Shown: positions 1-5,953 of the stretch, one piece after another
Layout: every line of letters starts with the position of its first letter
Numbering within the stretch: position 1 is the stretch's first letter
NCBI GenBank assembly: GCA_002422205.1
Contig: DITS01000042.1
Coordinates: 1 to 20,992 of the forward strand
Source: Alphaproteobacteria bacterium UBA6178
GTDB lineage: Bacteria > Pseudomonadota > Alphaproteobacteria > Rickettsiales > UBA3002
Direction: 5' to 3'
DNA: 20,992 nt
Notes under the pieces: model-generated
Databases searched by the model: none
What the model was told of the DNA's origin: nothing
Seen by the model: only the letters and a program-made list of their open reading frames with translations
Translations under genes and position numbers: made by a program

Positions 1-125
1 GCATCGAGCAAGCATGTCCAGACCGCTACGACGTGAGCCATCTTTTGCTTGGCACGATGCGCGATCACCTTGAGCTTAGGGTCGTGTGGCATACCGTGAT
101 ACATCCTGAACCATTCCATCGCCAT
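1..125 (-). CDS. Phage-type replication/DNA-binding protein, N-terminal fragment
   Basis: Reading leftward from an ATG at 125, an open frame runs off the window edge after about 41 codons. It starts MAMEWFRMYHGMPHD and continues with a basic stretch containing HRAKQKMAHVVAVW. This short N-terminus (E-W-x-R-x-Y-H-x-M-P-x-D-P-K) resembles the start of helix-turn-helix replication or initiator-loader proteins in prophage early regions; that link comes from memory of the family, not a search. It begins 8 bp after the stop of the 79-aa gene with no strong ribosome-binding site of its own, so translational coupling is likely. A second ATG at 119 is a possible start. The catalytic or binding part lies outside the window. 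Confidence 0.6.
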   Translation of the reverse strand, partial: MAMEWFRMYHGMPHDPKLKVIAHRAKQKMAHVVAVWTCLLD

Positions 126-133
126 GATCTGAA

Positions 134-373
134 CTATTCATCAAGCAGGCTCTGCTGCCCGTCATCGGCCTGTTCAGGAATGGGTTGCTGATCTTCTTGC
201 TTCAGGGAAAGCGCCAATTCGATACAGCCCTTGGTGAGCTTGGCGCGGTCTAATTCGATGGCTGCTTGCTTCTTCAGCTGGAGCAAGGTTTCCAGTTCCA
301 TCTTCCGCATCGTGTCGATGGTCAGACGGCAAATTTCATCAAAGGTTGAGATAGGTTTTGTGTGGTCATTCAT
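134..373 (-). CDS. Small hypothetical protein of the phage early operon
   Basis: A 79-aa soluble, acidic-ended protein with no recognised family. A good Shine-Dalgarno GGAGG (383 to 379 on the minus strand) sits 5 nt before the ATG, which supports a real gene. The sequence is mostly predicted helix: a segment with MRKMELETLLQLKKQ is Leu/Lys-rich and may form a short coiled coil, and the C-terminus is Gln/Asp-rich. There is no signal peptide or membrane segment. It is the first gene of a leftward unit and lies 8 bp before the replication-type gene. Small genes in this position of prophages often encode accessory or regulatory factors, but no function can be given from sequence. Confidence 0.6.
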   Translation of the reverse strand: MNDHTKPISTFDEICRLTIDTMRKMELETLLQLKKQAAIELDRAKLTKGCIELALSLKQEDQQPIPEQADDGQQSLLDE

Positions 374-392
374 TGGTGCCTCCGTTGGTTAA

Positions 393-415
393 AACGGTTC
401 GTTGTTCGAACTGTT
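393..415. promoter_or_regulatory. Operator-like inverted repeat before the leftward early genes
   Basis: The arms AACGGTTCG (393-401) and CGAACTGTT (407-415) are inverted repeats with one mismatch and a 5-bp centre. The site lies about 20 bp upstream of the 79-aa gene start, where a repressor would block the leftward early transcript. The XRE protein encoded at 875 is the obvious candidate ligand, but that is inference. No convincing -10/-35 pair was found with it, although a TTGACA reads leftward at about 528-523. Confidence 0.4.
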
Positions 416-440
416 CGGACAAAGGCTGCACGACGATATG

Positions 441-580
441 GGGGGCTGGCGTGGGGCTTGGATAGACCTTGGGTGGGGCGCAAAGGGGGCTGCATTTCCT
501 CGCGCATGATTCAAAATGAAACTGTCAACGCCCTTGGGTGGGGCTGAAGGGTGACCTTGGGTGGGGCTATGAGGGGGCTG
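441..580. repeat. G-rich iteron-like direct repeats
   Basis: The 13-mer CCTTGGGTGGGGC occurs three times without mismatch, at 467-479, 532-544 and 555-567. Its core GTGGGGC occurs a fourth time at 451-457. Core-to-core distances are 22, 65 and 23 bp, so the copies form two pairs about two helical turns apart. A second element, GGGGGCTG, occurs near 442, 485 and 573, interleaved with the first. The array lies in the gene-free stretch between the leftward early genes and the rightward repressor gene. It could be binding sites for a replication initiator or for a regulator. No open frame here looks real. Confidence 0.6.
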
Positions 581-604
581 GTGCGTCCCCCCGTCTGAGA
601 AACA

Positions 605-840
605 AGCAGAATTTTCTGTCTGCTACTTAGCAATATATTGAAGTTTTCCAGCCAACCTTTATGCTCATGCTTGTAACGGGGTGTAGTAACCCCAGCAAAC
701 TGCGTACTAAGGACTCGTATTCACGAAATGTCCCTCCGCGACCATATGTCGGGAGGGCGGCTGAATATAACACCCTCACGGGAAATAGGTCGCAGCCGGT
801 TTGCTGGCTTACTAACCTCCCGACGCCAGTTGGCGTTGGA
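605..840. other. Gene-free segment dense in inverted repeats
   Basis: No credible gene lies between the iteron-like array and the repressor gene. The segment contains many self-complementary pairs: AGCAGA 605-610 with TCTGCT 619-624; GGGGT 678-682 with ACCCC 689-693; GGAC-TCGT 711-718 with ACGA and GTCC 723-733; CCCTCC/CGAC 732-742 with GTCGGGAGGG 748-757; and the longer-range CCAGCAAAC 692-700 with GTTTGCTGG 799-807. CCTCCCGAC at 817-825 could compete for the 748-756 strand. It may be a structured non-coding RNA, a long leader of the repressor gene or a multi-site control region. The strand is undetermined. Confidence 0.4.
823..836. promoter_or_regulatory. Perfect palindrome upstream of the XRE regulator gene
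   Basis: ACGCCA (823-828) and TGGCGT (831-836) form a perfect 6-2-6 inverted repeat about 39 bp upstream of the GTG start of the XRE-family gene. The position suits an autoregulatory operator. Its sequence differs from the palindrome at 393-415, so one protein probably does not read both. Confidence 0.35.
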
Positions 841-874
841 TACCTCGTTACCGTAATCAACGGGGCGAGGTCTT

Positions 875-1234
875 GTGACAGAAAAGAAAACAATCAATCC
901 TACAAATGCGTATATCGGCGCACGTCTGCGCCAAGCGCGGCTGATGCGGGGTATGAGCCAAAAAGAGCTTGGCCAAGGCATCAAAAAACCAGTCACCTTT
1001 CAGCAGGTGCAGAAATATGAAAACGCCATCAATCGCATATCGGTAGAATTGCTGGAAGAATTCGCAGCAGCGTTACACTTGCCCATAGGCTTCTTTTTGC
1101 CCGGTCAGGATATTGAATTCGAGCCGGTGCTTACACCAAGCGAAGCGCAGTTGCTCGAATGTTTTCATGCGATGAATGCCAAGTCACAGGAGGCGCTCAT
1201 CACGCTTCTCAAAGATGTAAGGCGGGTAAGCTGA
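875..1234 (+). CDS. XRE-family helix-turn-helix transcriptional regulator
   Basis: A 119-aa protein with a classic XRE/Cro-C1 fold. Residues about 12-70 contain IGARLRQARLMRGMSQKELG followed by TFQQVQKYENAINRIS, the usual helix-turn-helix with the F-Q-Q-V-Q-K-Y-E recognition helix typical of alphaproteobacterial XRE regulators. The C-terminal third (after LPIGFFLPGQD) is short and helical. The start is a GTG with GAGG 4 nt upstream. It faces away from the leftward early genes and is followed with a 1-nt overlap by a small membrane-protein gene. It is likely the lysogeny-type or element-specific repressor. The repeats and palindromes between 393 and 836 are possible targets. Confidence 0.8.
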   Translation: MTEKKTINPTNAYIGARLRQARLMRGMSQKELGQGIKKPVTFQQVQKYENAINRISVELLEEFAAALHLPIGFFLPGQDIEFEPVLTPSEAQLLECFHAMNAKSQEALITLLKDVRRVS

Positions 1235-1407
1235 TGGGATATAAATATCAGAACAAACTGGATGAAGAAAATGAACGGCTCTACTGGAGCCGCTTCCCGC
1301 GCTGGTATCGCGTTTTAGCACGCATTTTGGGAATGGCGTTTATGGCGATTTTCATTCTGCTGGGCGTGTATGGCACTATCGGCTGGATCATTCTCCGCTT
1401 CGTGTAG
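1234..1407 (+). CDS. Small single-pass membrane protein
   Basis: A 57-aa protein starting at an ATG that overlaps the stop of the XRE gene (TGATG), a sign of translational coupling. The N-terminal 30 residues are charged and aromatic (LDEENERLYWSRFPRWYR). Residues about 31-55 form one strong transmembrane segment ending IGWIILRFV. No family is recognised. The last 93 bp overlap the 3' end of the leftward 268-aa gene tail to tail. Both frames look protein-like, so the overlap may be real, or one gene's end may be mis-assigned. A role with the adjacent repressor, such as membrane signalling or superinfection exclusion, would be speculation. Confidence 0.5.
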   Translation: MGYKYQNKLDEENERLYWSRFPRWYRVLARILGMAFMAIFILLGVYGTIGWIILRFV

Positions 1408-2121
1408 CGGCACATTCAGCCGGTAATAGCCGCGATCATTGGAAGTTATCAGGCTGCGCCAATCGCGCTTGTGCTTGAAAATATCCCGCACGCGCACGGC
1501 GCGAGAGCCGGATTCGTAAATCAGTGTTTTCCCATGCACCCAAGGTTGTCTGCTTCTAGCCGCATCATGCAGCTGCTCCACCACCCGCGCCTGCACATCA
1601 CCAAGATGGAATTCTTTTCCCTCCAGCGTTACATGCCGGTAGTCGTTGGAAAAATGGAACTCGCCCTCAACACCGGGTTTATGCGGAAACACCAGCGTAT
1701 TGCCGCTACCGAGATTATAGGTTTCCTCAAACTTCTTACGGTCTTCCTGTAACACGACCAGATCACCGATTCGCACCATGATTGCAGGCTGCGGAGGTTC
1801 ATAAGCCATGCGTAGGATGTGGCCTTCTTCTTCAATGGAGCGGAATATGCGAAGTTTTGCGCGGCCAGTGCTGCACAAGCGATAGAAGTCTTCAGGGCGC
1901 ACTGCCATGAAGCCTTGCTTGGGTTCGTGCTGCTCAAAGATGAACTTGCGGTTTTGGATTACGCCCCGTTCCATATATCGAAGCGGTAACCAAACGCATG
2001 TACGCAACAGGTCATTTTCTATCGCGTAATATACATCTTCCTGTGGTATTCCCCAACGCATCCACAGATTTTGCAGCCGGTCATATGCTTTGTTATGAAA
2101 GACCATCGCTTTCTCTCGCAC
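1315..2121 (-). CDS. Hypothetical protein of the early/accessory region (268 aa)
   Basis: A 268-aa soluble protein with no recognised family. It starts at a GTG at 2121; an in-frame ATG at 2106 (MVFHNKAYDRL) is an equally possible start, and neither has a strong ribosome-binding site. The N-terminal 80 residues are helical (LQNLWMRWGIPQEDVYYAIE). The middle is mixed (FRSIEEEGHILRMAYEPP...). The C-terminal part, VQARVVEQLHDAARSRQPWVHGKTLI, suggests a winged-helix-like segment followed by YYRLNVPL. The last 40 residues are polar, Asn/His/Gln-rich and probably disordered; this is the part encoded over the convergent small membrane gene. It is transcribed away from the metal cassette. Confidence 0.65.
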   Translation of the reverse strand: MREKAMVFHNKAYDRLQNLWMRWGIPQEDVYYAIENDLLRTCVWLPLRYMERGVIQNRKFIFEQHEPKQGFMAVRPEDFYRLCSTGRAKLRIFRSIEEEGHILRMAYEPPQPAIMVRIGDLVVLQEDRKKFEETYNLGSGNTLVFPHKPGVEGEFHFSNDYRHVTLEGKEFHLGDVQARVVEQLHDAARSRQPWVHGKTLIYESGSRAVRVRDIFKHKRDWRSLITSNDRGYYRLNVPLHEAENDPADSAIHAQQNENRHKRHSQNAC

Positions 2122-2312
2122 ATTACTCTTTTTACTGCTTTTATTGCCGAACTTTCTTTATAGAATCCATTTCGCAAATGCACAACTATAAATCTACATA
2201 GCGGTTTTTATAGACACGTTTAGGTTGTTTTCGACACAGCTAATTCCGACGCTTCAGAAGGCTAAAATTTCATGGCTCTTTTGAGAATAGATGGAATGAC
2301 TGGAGTAAATTC

Positions 2313-2353
2313 TGAGGGATATGGATAACTCGTTCGTATTACGGTATGAATAG
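2313..2353 (+). promoter_or_regulatory. Candidate ECF-sigma promoter of the sensor/sigma operon
   Basis: TGAGGGATA (2313-2321), TTCGTATTAC (2333-2342) and TGAATAG (2347-2353) are repeated with exactly the same spacing before czcC (3713, 3733 and 3747), while the bases between the blocks differ. Block sizes and spacing suit -35, -10 and start-site regions of an ECF sigma promoter. The site is immediately upstream of the anti-sigma gene, which predicts autoregulation by the sigma factor encoded at 3151. It also argues against the ATG at 2346 as a translation start, because that would fall near the transcription start. The gene-free stretch 2122-2312 shows nothing else clear beyond AT-rich promoter-like DNA. 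Confidence 0.65.
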
Positions 2354-2366
2354 GAGCGAGGTATCT

Positions 2367-2705
2367 ATGAAACATCAACTTGATAAAATACTGGCGGCAA
2401 TCAAGAAATCCGAATCAGATAATGACCGTCTGAAGCATCTGGAAAGCTATGTTTGGGCGCGGATTGTGGCTGAGAAAGCCGATCAGCCTGTAGGTGCGTT
2501 AGAAGGATTTCTGGCAAGCCTGTTTCCTGCACGACATCGCTTTGCCCCCGTCATGGGTGCGGCAGTGCTGGGGATTGTTGTTGGGTTTGGAACGCTTGCG
2601 CCCTCCAATTCCCCGCCTGATGCCGTCGAAATGCTAAACTTCAAAATATTCAAGCCGCAAGTAAGCGGCTTAAATTCAATTACCTTAGCGAGTGAGCGCC
2701 TATGA
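2367..2705 (+). CDS. CnrY-like membrane-anchored anti-sigma factor
   Basis: A 112-aa protein starting at the ATG at 2367, 5 nt after GAGCGAGG; the in-frame ATG at 2346 lies in the promoter block and is rejected. The N-terminal ~60 residues are cytoplasm-like and helical (MKHQLDKILAAIKKSESDND). One transmembrane segment follows at about 65-85 (FAPVMGAAVLGIVVGFGTLA), then a short periplasmic tail. This is the layout of CnrY/NccY anti-sigma factors, which hold the sigma factor at the membrane. Similarity is by architecture and gene order (Y-X-H) rather than clear sequence identity. The stop overlaps the start of the sensor gene (ATGA). Function is inferred from the adjoining CnrX- and CnrH-like genes. 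Confidence 0.6.
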   Translation: MKHQLDKILAAIKKSESDNDRLKHLESYVWARIVAEKADQPVGALEGFLASLFPARHRFAPVMGAAVLGIVVGFGTLAPSNSPPDAVEMLNFKIFKPQVSGLNSITLASERL

Positions 2706-3139
2706 AACGATTCTACAAAGATTTGAGATTGGCGGTTATTGTTGCGGCGCTCTCATTAGGGGCGTGCTGGTTAGTAGGAAAATCCATGTTTGGGCATCAT
2801 GAACATACCCATGACCCCCATCAATGGCTGCATGAGCAGTTAAATCTGACGACTGAGCAGGATCGACAATTAATTCCGATTGAAAAGAAATTTGTCAGTA
2901 AAAAACAGGAAATGGAAACGCTTATCCACGAAGCGAATCATGAATTGGCTGCTGCCATTAATGAGGATGGCAACTATTCTTCCCGTGTAAAGCAGGCCGT
3001 GGATAAAATTCATATGGCACAGGGTGAGTTGCAAAAAGTAACGCTGGAGCATTTGTTTGAAATGCATACGGTTCTTAACCCAGAGCAGAGGAAAAAGCTG
3101 AACGCGCTGACCACCGATGCGCTAACGCATAACCCGTAA
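2702..3139 (+). CDS. cnrX: CnrX-like periplasmic metal sensor
   Basis: A 145-aa protein with an N-terminal transmembrane anchor (about 10-30) and a helical periplasmic domain that begins His-rich (HHEHTHDPHQ). It carries the CnrX-type metal site: H40-x3-H44, E61 and H117-x3-M121. In CnrX of Cupriavidus the Ni/Co ligands are H42, H46, E63, H119 and M123. All five are present here with the same spacing, shifted by two residues. The surrounding motifs WLHEQL and LEHLFEMH also match the family. Metal binding in the periplasm would relax the anti-sigma grip and release the sigma factor. The family match is strong; the exact metal (Co, Ni or another) is inferred. Confidence 0.85.
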   Translation: MKRFYKDLRLAVIVAALSLGACWLVGKSMFGHHEHTHDPHQWLHEQLNLTTEQDRQLIPIEKKFVSKKQEMETLIHEANHELAAAINEDGNYSSRVKQAVDKIHMAQGELQKVTLEHLFEMHTVLNPEQRKKLNALTTDALTHNP

Positions 3140-3150
3140 AGCGCGGCGGC

Positions 3151-3705
3151 ATGAAAGAATGTAGTGATCAGGAACTTATAGATAGGCTTTCACGCGGAGA
3201 GAACCCTGCCTTAAATGAACTCATGGCGCGGTATAAGCACCGGGTGTTCGCCTTCATTCGCCGTTATGTCGGCGATGAAGATATTGCCTATGATTTATTG
3301 CAGGAAACCTTCACTAAGCTCTATTTCTCAGCAGGCACTTACAAATCTGAATATAAATTCTCAACGTGGCTGTTTCAGATTGCTTTGAACCTTTGCCGCG
3401 ATCACGGGCGCAAGAAAAAATTGGTGCAGTTCTTCTCATTGGATGATGAGGATTTAGGTTTCGACTTTGCCGATAAAGACCCCGATCCCGAAGCGATTGC
3501 AGTATCCTCGCAAGCCATGAAGCATATCCACGATGCTATCGCGGCTCTACCCCACAAACTTAAGACCGCATTAATACTTTTTACACTTGATGACCGTACA
3601 CAGGAAGAATGTGCCGAACTGCTTGGGGTGACCGCAAAAACCGTGGAAACCCGCGTGTATCGCGCCCGTAAATTGCTAGAACAGAAATTATATAAAAAAC
3701 GCTGA
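3151..3705 (+). CDS. cnrH: ECF sigma factor (CnrH-like)
   Basis: A 184-aa sigma-70-family ECF factor. Region 2 spans about residues 20-90, with YDLLQETFTKLYF and FSTWLFQIALNLCRDH. Region 4 spans about 125-180, with LPHKLKTALILFTLDD and the helix-turn-helix QEECAELLGVTAKTVETRVY. Full-length ECF size, with no region 3 and no C-terminal extension. It lies 11 bp after the sensor gene as the third gene of the Y-X-H unit, with only a weak ribosome-binding site. It should direct RNA polymerase to the two matching promoter blocks at 2313 and 3713, switching on its own operon and the RND efflux operon. The assignment to the CnrH branch rests mainly on its neighbours. Confidence 0.88.
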   Translation: MKECSDQELIDRLSRGENPALNELMARYKHRVFAFIRRYVGDEDIAYDLLQETFTKLYFSAGTYKSEYKFSTWLFQIALNLCRDHGRKKKLVQFFSLDDEDLGFDFADKDPDPEAIAVSSQAMKHIHDAIAALPHKLKTALILFTLDDRTQEECAELLGVTAKTVETRVYRARKLLEQKLYKKR

Positions 3706-3712
3706 TATTTTT

Positions 3713-3753
3713 TGAGGGATAGACGTTGGGGCTTCGTATTACTTCCTGAATAG
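3713..3753 (+). promoter_or_regulatory. Candidate ECF-sigma promoter of the efflux operon
   Basis: The second copy of the three-block pattern TGAGGGATA, TTCGTATTAC and TGAATAG, at 3713, 3733 and 3747. Every block sits exactly 1400 bp from its counterpart before the anti-sigma gene. It lies just downstream of the sigma gene stop and about 15 bp before the czcC start, so it would drive the efflux genes separately from the sensor operon. The spacer between the first two blocks shares only 2 of about 10 bases, which argues for selection on the blocks rather than a recent copy. Confidence 0.65.
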
Positions 3754-3767
3754 TTCGGGAGATTCTC

Positions 3768-4988
3768 ATGCGAATAGCGTTAATAAGTTTATTGTTGGCA
3801 GGCTTTCCGGCCTTAGCTTCTGCTGAAACGCTTACGCTCGATCAGGTTATCAAAGATAGCCTCCAAAAGAATACAGGCATTTACCAAGCACAACGCGCTT
3901 ATGAAGACAGAATTGCTGATGCCACGGAAGCCAAGCAGTTTGATAATCCTGAACTGAACGCTGATGCTATTCGTAGCCGTGGCAACGGTGGTACGGGTGC
4001 GGATTTTGAACTCACGCAGCCATTGAAGCTGTCGCAGATATCAGGTTCTCGCTCACGCTATGCGGATTTGCTTGGTGAAGTTGCTGGAACCGAGCAGCAA
4101 TATGAAATCCTCAAAGTCATTAACGAAACGACGATACTTTACACGCAAGTCTGGCTGCTTCAGGAACGTAAACGCCTGTATGAAACCTATGCCGATGATG
4201 CGGATAAAATGAAGAAACTGGTCAACGCCTCGGCAAGCCAAGGCCAGACCAGTCCTGCGGCAGCGCATTTATTTTCTTCCGACGCAGCCAAATTACGGGC
4301 AGATGCACGAGCCGTTAATGCAGAGCTGCGCCAAACACGCACCGAATTAGGGCGTAAAACTGGCCGTGCCTACCAAACAGTAGAATTATCGCGCCCTGTA
4401 TTTAGCGCCGTACCGCAAGACCCGGAGCAATTACAAAAGTTCGCTGAAACCCGCTCTAATCTGCGTAATGTCGTTAAAAACCGCCTGAAAGCAGCGGAGC
4501 AGCGTCTGAGTGTCGCAGAACAGGATGGCGCTTTACCGGAAATTGGTCCGCGTGTGCTATATTCGCGTGCGGCAGATGGCGGCGAAGATGCGTATGGCTT
4601 CGGCATTGCCCTGCGTATCCCGCTATGGAACCAAAACGATGCCGAACGCAAGCGAGCAACGGCAGAAGTAAAGCAGGCCAGAGCCGAAACAGATTTATTC
4701 AACCAACTGCCACAAAAAGACCTGATTACTGAGTTGGGATTAAGCGCAAGCGCCATGCAGGAGCGCACTACCAGCTATTTCGACGAGATACTCCCCGGAT
4801 ACCGCAAATCGTATGAACTAACCCGCAGCATGTTCCGGCAAGGACAAGCAAGTGCGCTGGAAGTATGGCAGGTGCGCGAGAAATTACTTGGCAGCGAAAA
4901 TGAGGCGCTGGATGCCGTTGCACAGGCTGTTAATGCCCGTGGCGCATTGGAATTGGAACTAGGTGGAAAACTAGAGGAAATCAAATGA
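3768..4988 (+). CDS. czcC: CzcC-type outer membrane efflux protein (TolC family)
   Basis: A 406-aa exported protein with a signal peptide (cleavage near ALASA-E at residues 18-19). It is helical throughout, with the repeated amphipathic layout of TolC/OEP proteins, for example FDNPELNADAIRSR early on and FRQGQASALEVWQVREKLL late. The length fits CzcC/CnrC. It should form the trimeric outer-membrane channel of the tripartite pump. The ATG has GGGAG 6 nt upstream. The stop overlaps the start of the adaptor gene by 4 nt (ATGA), so the two are translationally coupled. The promoter block at 3713-3753 indicates control by the ECF sigma factor. Confidence 0.88.
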   Translation: MRIALISLLLAGFPALASAETLTLDQVIKDSLQKNTGIYQAQRAYEDRIADATEAKQFDNPELNADAIRSRGNGGTGADFELTQPLKLSQISGSRSRYADLLGEVAGTEQQYEILKVINETTILYTQVWLLQERKRLYETYADDADKMKKLVNASASQGQTSPAAAHLFSSDAAKLRADARAVNAELRQTRTELGRKTGRAYQTVELSRPVFSAVPQDPEQLQKFAETRSNLRNVVKNRLKAAEQRLSVAEQDGALPEIGPRVLYSRAADGGEDAYGFGIALRIPLWNQNDAERKRATAEVKQARAETDLFNQLPQKDLITELGLSASAMQERTTSYFDEILPGYRKSYELTRSMFRQGQASALEVWQVREKLLGSENEALDAVAQAVNARGALELELGGKLEEIK

Positions 4989-5950
4989 AGAAAACGATAG
5001 CCACAGTCATCCTTATCGTAGGGCTTGGCCTGTTTAATCAGGCATTTGCACATGAAGGGGAAGATCACGCCGAAGCCCCCGGAACAGAGGGGAGGTCGGG
5101 CGTTGTTAGCACGGTGACGCTTTCCGATACCGCGATCAACAACCTTGGCATCCAGACAGTAAAAGCAGCGATTGCTCCACGCGCCACATCGGTGGATGTG
5201 AATGGGATTGTCGAATTCCTACCGGAACGCCAAGCCATTGTGACTTCCCGCGCCGCTGGCCGCGTATCGGAGATTCACATTAAGGTGGGAGAGAAAGTGA
5301 ATAAAGGCCAGAGCTTGCTCACCATTCAGCCTATTTTTGTGGGCAGCTCGCCGGTTTCGATTCCGTCCCCAATCACAGGTTACGTCACCAAGCAAAGCGT
5401 GGTGCTGGGTCAATCCGTCACGCCGGAAGCGGCCTTGATGGAAGTGGGTGAATCCAGTGAAGTTCTGGTGCGCGGCGTGATGTATGAAACACCCGATGTC
5501 ACCAAGATTCAGGTGGGACAAAATGTGCGCGTCACCAGCAGCTTGCTCGGAAGCGATTCCTTGCTTGGTAAGGTGCAGCGGATGGATGGGGCATATGATC
5601 GTGGAAGCCGGACATTCAACGTCTATGCGCTGGTGAGTAATCCTGATCGTAAGCTATTAGCGAATATGCAGGTGTTGCTGTCGATTGAGATCACTACACC
5701 TGCTGACATCCTAGCTGTGCCGATGAAAGCGATTTTGGGCGATAGCGGAGAGCAATTCGTATTTGTCCGCAGCGGCAATGATTTCGAGCGACGCAGCGTG
5801 AAGCTGGGTACAAAATTCGGCAATGACCGCGAGGTGCTGGAAGGTGTGTTCCCTGATGAAGAAGTGGTGACGGTGGGTAATTACCAGCTGCAATTCGCTA
5901 AATCCGCCGAGCCTAAAAAAGATGAACATAAAGACGAGCATAAGGAATAA
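4985..5950 (+). CDS. czcB: CzcB-type periplasmic adaptor protein (RND efflux)
   Basis: A 321-aa membrane-fusion protein that links the inner-membrane pump to the outer-membrane channel. The signal peptide ends near AFA (residue 22), so the mature protein starts HEGEDHAEA. The lipoyl/barrel-sandwich halves are visible at about 82-110 (IVTSRAAGRVSEIHIKVGEKV) and 119-150 (IPSPITGYVTKQSVVLGQSV). Beta-barrel and membrane-proximal domains follow (ILAVPMKAILGDSG). The C-terminus ends with a Lys/Asp/Glu/His repeat (KDEHKDEHKE). The hairpin between the lipoyl halves is very short, so contact with CzcC must be limited to that tip. The His-rich ends may bind metal in the periplasm. Confidence 0.88.
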   Translation: MKKTIATVILIVGLGLFNQAFAHEGEDHAEAPGTEGRSGVVSTVTLSDTAINNLGIQTVKAAIAPRATSVDVNGIVEFLPERQAIVTSRAAGRVSEIHIKVGEKVNKGQSLLTIQPIFVGSSPVSIPSPITGYVTKQSVVLGQSVTPEAALMEVGESSEVLVRGVMYETPDVTKIQVGQNVRVTSSLLGSDSLLGKVQRMDGAYDRGSRTFNVYALVSNPDRKLLANMQVLLSIEITTPADILAVPMKAILGDSGEQFVFVRSGNDFERRSVKLGTKFGNDREVLEGVFPDEEVVTVGNYQLQFAKSAEPKKDEHKDEHKE

Positions 5951-5953
5951 GCC

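Noticed and set aside
362..547. Open frame of 61 codons across the G-rich repeats
   Set aside because: No ribosome-binding site, composition driven by the repeats (Trp/Gly/Arg-rich), and it overlaps the start of the 79-aa gene.
627..1020. Open frames on both strands over the hairpin-rich segment and the start of the XRE gene
   Set aside because: They overlap a well-supported HTH gene and each other and have no family-like sequence or start signals.
2346..2366. Upstream ATG extending the anti-sigma protein by 7 residues
   Set aside because: It lies in the conserved promoter block near the likely transcription start; the ATG at 2367 has a good ribosome-binding site.
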